Assembly: GCA_028274465.1 (NCBI GenBank)
Contig: CM051457.1
Location: 49,322,362-49,386,361 of the forward strand
DNA: 64,000 nt
Source of the DNA: Plantago ovata
Taxonomy: Eukaryota > Streptophyta > Magnoliopsida > Lamiales > Plantaginaceae
Direction: 5' to 3'
Position 1 is the stretch's first letter. Each line of letters starts with the position of its first letter. This document shows positions 59,561-64,000 of this stretch, one piece after another. The notes beneath the pieces were generated by a model. That model was not told the origin of the DNA, searched no databases, and saw only the letters and a list, made by a program, of their open reading frames with translations. The position numbers were made by a program, and so were the translations under genes.

Positions 59561-60829
59561 TTTTTTGCAGTTGTTGATGCTTCTAATTAACGTTGTAGGG
59601 AGAGAAGATCAAAGAAGAGGCAAGCCCAAGTTTGTTGGTACAACTGCTGGTGTTTTGGATTATGATAGAGCTGAGGACAATTGAATGAAAGATTGATAGT
59701 TGGCGAGATTGATAATTGGCGAGTTACATTAAAAGTCAACAATATTCTCAAGAAGTAGGATTTGTAATGTCCTGGGCAAAGTGTTTATGTTGGATATTAT
59801 TGAAGTAGCTTCTGATCAACAAATTAGTTTTTGCCCTTTTGAACAATTAGTTCGTGTATATATTTAAGCAATGGTTTAATATAATACTATTGTATGTTCT
59901 GGTTATTATTTTTAAACAATGATGCTACGGTTTTAACACGTCTTGTTATGGTTTTAGTATACAAGATGCTCCGTCTGTTGGTATCATGTTGCAGCTAGTA
60001 TTGTTTCAGATTCTAAAGAACCGAGAAAAATTGAACAAGTGATTGAGAAAGTGCAAGTTAAGGTAAGAACCGGCAAGATTTCGAAGAAGCAGGGGTGTGT
60101 AATGTGTTTTGGCTGGACAAAGTGTGCATGTTGGATGTTATTTTGGAGTACTGTACGATTCGAACAATTAGTGCTTTTAAGATAATTAGTTGGTGTATGT
60201 TTTTAAGTGGATTTAATATGCAACCATTGTATGTTTCTTATTTGTTTAGTTTTAATGAAGTTTACTTGTCCATTAAGATCTTAACTTGAGCTCTTAGAAC
60301 GATAATAGTGGGTATTTAAACCACAACTTGGATACTTAAAACCACATCAAGGGTACTTATAGCCACACCAACTGCTACATGAAATATATAAGACCAATGC
60401 GGACTAATGTAAAATTGAATAATTCTAACATGTTAGGACTGAAACATTTAGTCAATTGAAGTTTTTAAAACTAGTATTATCAAAGCAACAAAATTACAAG
60501 AAGCTAGCGCTGATGTGGTGTTTCTGATGAAAATTGAATCTGAGTCTTCGAAATTGGCTTCTTGCAAGTAAACTTGTTCGTGATCTTTGAAGCACCAAAT
60601 GTGGTGTTACAACCATATGAAGTTGTATTTGGTGCTCAGGTGTTGTATGTGGTGTCAAATATTACTACATTCTGAAATGACTTGTAGTTATCCTTCATCA
60701 TTCCATCTCTCTAGAAAATAGCAGTCAGTCTGGCATCTTCACCATACATGTAGCGGTGGTAAAAGTCTGGATCTTCATCCTTTTGTTTCTGAGAAAAAAT
60801 GCATTGCTTTAATTTTTTTTTTCATTTAC

Positions 60830-61900
60830 TGCTTAAAACATACCATGATCTAATAAAACCACAATAGTATGCCTAAAAAAACATACCAAATGACGGACGA
60901 AATATTAACTGACATTACTAAAATCCATACCATCAAAACTTCAAACTACAACAACATGCCTTAAAACCATAAGTGGATGCACTAAAATCATAACAACATG
61001 ACTCAAAAGCTTGACAAGTGACAACCACAATAAATCAAATATTTACTCCTAAAACCACAACATCATGCCTAAAAACAATAATATCATGAGGATGTTGAAA
61101 TTACCTGCACTTTATTCATCAATATGAGTATAATACGAGGTCTTAAAAGGATAAAATGTTCTCTTAGAAGTATAATTATATTAAATGTTTTTAAACCAAT
61201 TATAAACTAGTCGCCAATTGTAAACAAACAGTAAGACCAATTCTTAAAACCACAACAGTTGTACTTTAAACTATAATAGGTGGCCTTCAAACTCTAATTG
61301 GACAAACATAAACCAATAGTTTTCAAAAGCATTACGAATGGTCTTGATAGTGTAATAGAGCAACACGAGGTTTTCGAATAATACCATGCTGAATAAGTAA
61401 AATACTATAACAATGTTGCTTAAAACCAAGACACGACATATAAAAAAAGCATAACATGACGATAAATATTCATAACATGTTGAATAAGGTAAAATACAAT
61501 AACAACGTTGCTAGAATCATAACATGTTCCCTAATGCGAACCTCTAAAGTCTAAACGTGTTGTGTAAAATCATAACAACAGAACATGAAACCATAACCAG
61601 AAGAGCTTAAAACCGTAACATATACGCTAGGTAGAACTGTAACAATCAGACTACTGTAGAAACTGCAATTAACCATAACAACCACTCTTAAAAACTATAA
61701 TATGCTGATTAAAAACAATTACACTGTGCGATTCAATGAATAAATGCGAAAACATAGTAGACAAACTAAAAACAAGCAACAAAGAGGCTTTAAAACAACG
61801 TCGGTTAAAACCATAACACGCCATTTGAAAACCGTAACATGGTTTTATCAAATGAAAATATGCACAAACATACTTCATAAAGATGAAACCATAACAAAAA
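60830..61900 (-). repeat. right arm: degenerate CCTTAAAACCATAA repeats
   Basis: More than twenty units of AAAACCATAACA, CTTAAAACCA and relatives, in the orientation opposite to the left arm. Together the arms make this a foldback-like structure. Confidence 0.7.
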
Positions 61901-62485
61901 GGCTTAAAAGTATATAGTAACGTACGGATTTTGCTGTTTTTCTGCAATTTATTCAATAATATCCAGATCTGAGAAGCATCCTTCTTCATCAGTTTCGATT
62001 TGGTGCTTTGAGTATTCTACCAGTTGAATCGGAACGTTTCGAACCCCAATTTCGATCGCAAATCGATTGAATAATCAGGAAAACAACATTGAATCAGAAA
62101 AATAGAGATAAATCAGGAAAACAACAAAATATGATCACAAAATGCATATAAATCAGATGATTGTTGCTCGATTCACCTGATTAACGTCCATGGAAGCGTT
62201 TTCGGATGATATGCTGTGAACATGAGCTTTGATCGGTGAATTTCTGGCGAGATTTGATCGATTTGCAGAGAGAAAAGTGAAAAAAAACATAGTGCATGTT
62301 CAACTATGTGTTTTGGGGTTTCTGTGATTCTGCGTGTTTTTTGCCCTATTTATACTAAACCGGCCAGTTTAATTTCTTCCCAAAACCGCTGATCCGGTTG
62401 ATAGGCGGTTTTGTGTCTAAAAACCATGCCTTTCCTATATAATAGGAAAGACTAGCCTCTCTATATACTTACTCGACACAAGAAT

Positions 62486-63594
62486 TCATCGTCTCGGCCT
62501 CTTGCTGCATAATAAACTGATTCCTACATATCACCTCGACAATTCCTAAGTCTGCATAAGGTTGCTTTTTAATTATAGCTGGAGAAAAGAATTTGTGGAA
62601 CTGTAGAAGAATTGATTGATTTTATAATTGGGGAAGTAGAGTTCATGGAAATGTATGTGGAATAATAAATTGTGGAAAAAAAGATGGTTGATGGTGGATC
62701 AGAATCGAGTGTCAGAAAATTATTGTTGAATTATAATTTTGATAAGAATTAACGTTTGTTTGAGTAGGCATTATTTAAAAATTTGATTTTGATTAAGTGA
62801 ATTTAAATGATTAAATTTAATTAAAATGTTATGGGTATAAATGTACATTCAAATTTTATTATTAAAATTGATTTAATTATAATAAAATAAAGAGATCGTA
62901 CCAAGTCCACATGGCAATCATCTAATGGAGACCTGCTCTTAGGTCAGTACGAAGATGACCTGAGAATAGAAAACCCCAACAAACTATACACATTAGAGTT
63001 TACATGCTTCATTACGAATCATTAATGCTTTATCTAAACTACTTGATACTTCACCTTGTATTTGTGAAAATACGTACAAACATAAAGTGTTGATGTTTCA
63101 ATAAAAATGTTTGATGTTAAGTGTTAACAAACTGTAAAAGTCATTTCATATAAATCATCAACAAGGTTTGTGCAAACAAATGTACATTCCATCAAAAAAT
63201 CGTCTCTCTAAACTTTCTCCCCTGTTCAACCCTAACACCTCACAAACCAGCCGCCACCCCTTATTTCTGGTTTGGAGGTTAACACTAGATTGGAGCAGAT
63301 CTGTTCCGTTTTCTTCTTTCATTAGCTTTTCTTTTCCTTTTTTTTATACTTTGTTGCTTTCGTTTTGTTAGGTTCTTTTTATTCGTTTCAACCTTCTTAG
63401 TTCTTCCCCTTCCGTCCATTACTACCGGCACTCAATGTTAAATCCATACAGGAGAAGTTGGAGATTTTCGCCAGAGTTTCCTCCTCCCGTGTGATGGTGA
63501 GATGGTGATTGTATCCAATTCGTGTGTTTAGCGCGTACGATGGTGAGTCTATCCACTGTCCTTGTTGAGGTTTTTGAGTTGGTTTGGTAAAGTA
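62486..63594. other. AT-rich spacer, no gene seen
   Basis: No supported coding region. A CT-rich stretch at 63310-63420 looks like a leader, but no convincing start follows it. Confidence 0.45.
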
Positions 63595-63779
63595 GTTTTG
63601 GTTGAGGTGACGAAGGTGTTTGAGGCCAGTGTTTGGACTGGTATGTTGCTGTTCGGAGCTAGGTATTAAGCGCTCTGTTTGGGTGCTGTAGTTTTGGTTG
63701 AGGTGACGAAGGTGGCGGTGTTTGTACTCGTAAGTTGGTGTTTGGAGCTGCCTTTTAAGTGCTCTGTTTGGGTGCTGGA
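63595..63779. repeat. tandem duplication, 96-bp period
   Basis: GTTTTGGTTGAGGTGACGAA starts at 63595 and at 63691. Both copies end with GTGCTCTGTTTGGGTGCTG-like sequence. The repeat produces a repeated Leu-Arg-His-Leu-Asn peptide in a minus-strand frame, which I regard as non-coding. Confidence 0.75.
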
Positions 63780-64000
63780 AAGGTATGTTGAGTGGTAATG
63801 GAGGGTTTGGGGGCTTGTTGTTCTCTGTTGGTTGTTTGGGTTTTTTTAAGGTTTTGTTGCTAGCTGTTTTCGATGTTCTGTGGTTTCTTTTCATTGGAGA
63901 GCATTACTGAAAGTAATAACTGTGGTTGTGAAGATGCCGATTGATTTCAGAAGGATCAGGTGTAGGAGTCTCAAGAGGTTCAGGTTCATTAGATTCATGT

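Larger units (their letters stand above)
58437..62476. mobile_element. non-autonomous MULE-like element with foldback-like arms
   Basis: A perfect 9-bp target duplication, CACAAGAAT (58428-58436 and 62477-62485), flanks 4040 bp whose ends are long inverted repeats. The left end contains GGAGGCCGGCCTTTTC, then TATAGAAAGGCCTGGTTTT; the complement of the right end contains AGAGGCTAGTCTTTCC, then TATAGGAAAGGCATGGTTTT. Similarity continues for about 200 bp through GGCCGGTTT, TATAAATA and ACACATAGTT to TTTCTCTCTG. The interior has no transposase. The left arm is studded with TTATGGTTTTAAGGG-like units and the right arm with their complement (CCTTAAAACCATAA), so single strands could fold back. The 9-bp duplication and long TIRs point to the Mutator superfamily. 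Confidence 0.85.

Noticed and set aside
63397-63894. 165-codon minus-strand frame with Leu-Arg-His-Leu-Asn-Gln repeats
   Set aside because: Its repeat is explained by the 96-bp DNA duplication, it is low in complexity, and it shows no domain or conserved motif.

Overview
The window looks like nuclear DNA of a flowering plant, most likely a eudicot. It is AT-rich, has GT-AG introns, carries plant-type retrotransposons and DNA transposons, and its only apparently intact host gene is a plant DEG7-type HtrA protease with 24 exons. I cannot name the species.

Layout. Positions 1-2759 (minus strand) hold the 5' half of a DEG7 paralogue that leaves the window at its left edge; a 155-bp tRNA-type SINE sits just upstream of its second exon. 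Positions 3647-11335 are an Athila-type (Ty3/gypsy) LTR retrotransposon with a GAG and an aspartic protease but no reverse transcriptase or integrase. A related solo LTR is nested inside it at 6890-8292. A broken MULE transposase gene lies at 12242-14826. A minus-strand Ty1/copia element (15652-22086) has nearly identical 1039-bp LTRs but a ruined pol. A small MULE-like element full of AGCTCCG palindromes occupies 22496-23349. Simple repeats, including a long (TA)n, C20 and telomere-like DNA, fill 23.9-25.5 kb.

Positions 26.1-31.3 kb (minus) are a two-B3-domain (REM-type) gene split by a 5'-truncated copia element. A third solo LTR of the Athila-type family lies at 33011-34523. Positions 34.6-45.0 kb (minus) hold a DUF1985/Ulp1-like gene that is damaged in several places and cut inside a codon by a CACTA (En/Spm) element at 36830-40928.

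The complete DEG7 gene runs from 47650 to 57497 on the plus strand, head-to-head with the paralogue at the left edge. The paralogue's first six exons match it in size where both are complete (exons 2-5: 71, 135, 59 and 37 nt). About 45 kb of mostly transposon-derived DNA separates the two. Downstream, 58437-62476 is a MULE-like element with long inverted terminal repeats, a 9-bp target duplication and foldback-like arms of degenerate repeats. The last 1.5 kb contains no gene I can support.

There is no operon-like cooperation here. The functional content is one or two DEG7 proteases, which in Arabidopsis act in the chloroplast stroma in photosystem II repair. The rest is a nested record of transposition. 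The signals most worth a second look are the clusters of short GC palindromes that recur in every Athila-type LTR, the GAG-protease-only element, the copia element with young LTRs and dead pol, the foldback-like MULE and the SINE beside a splice site.
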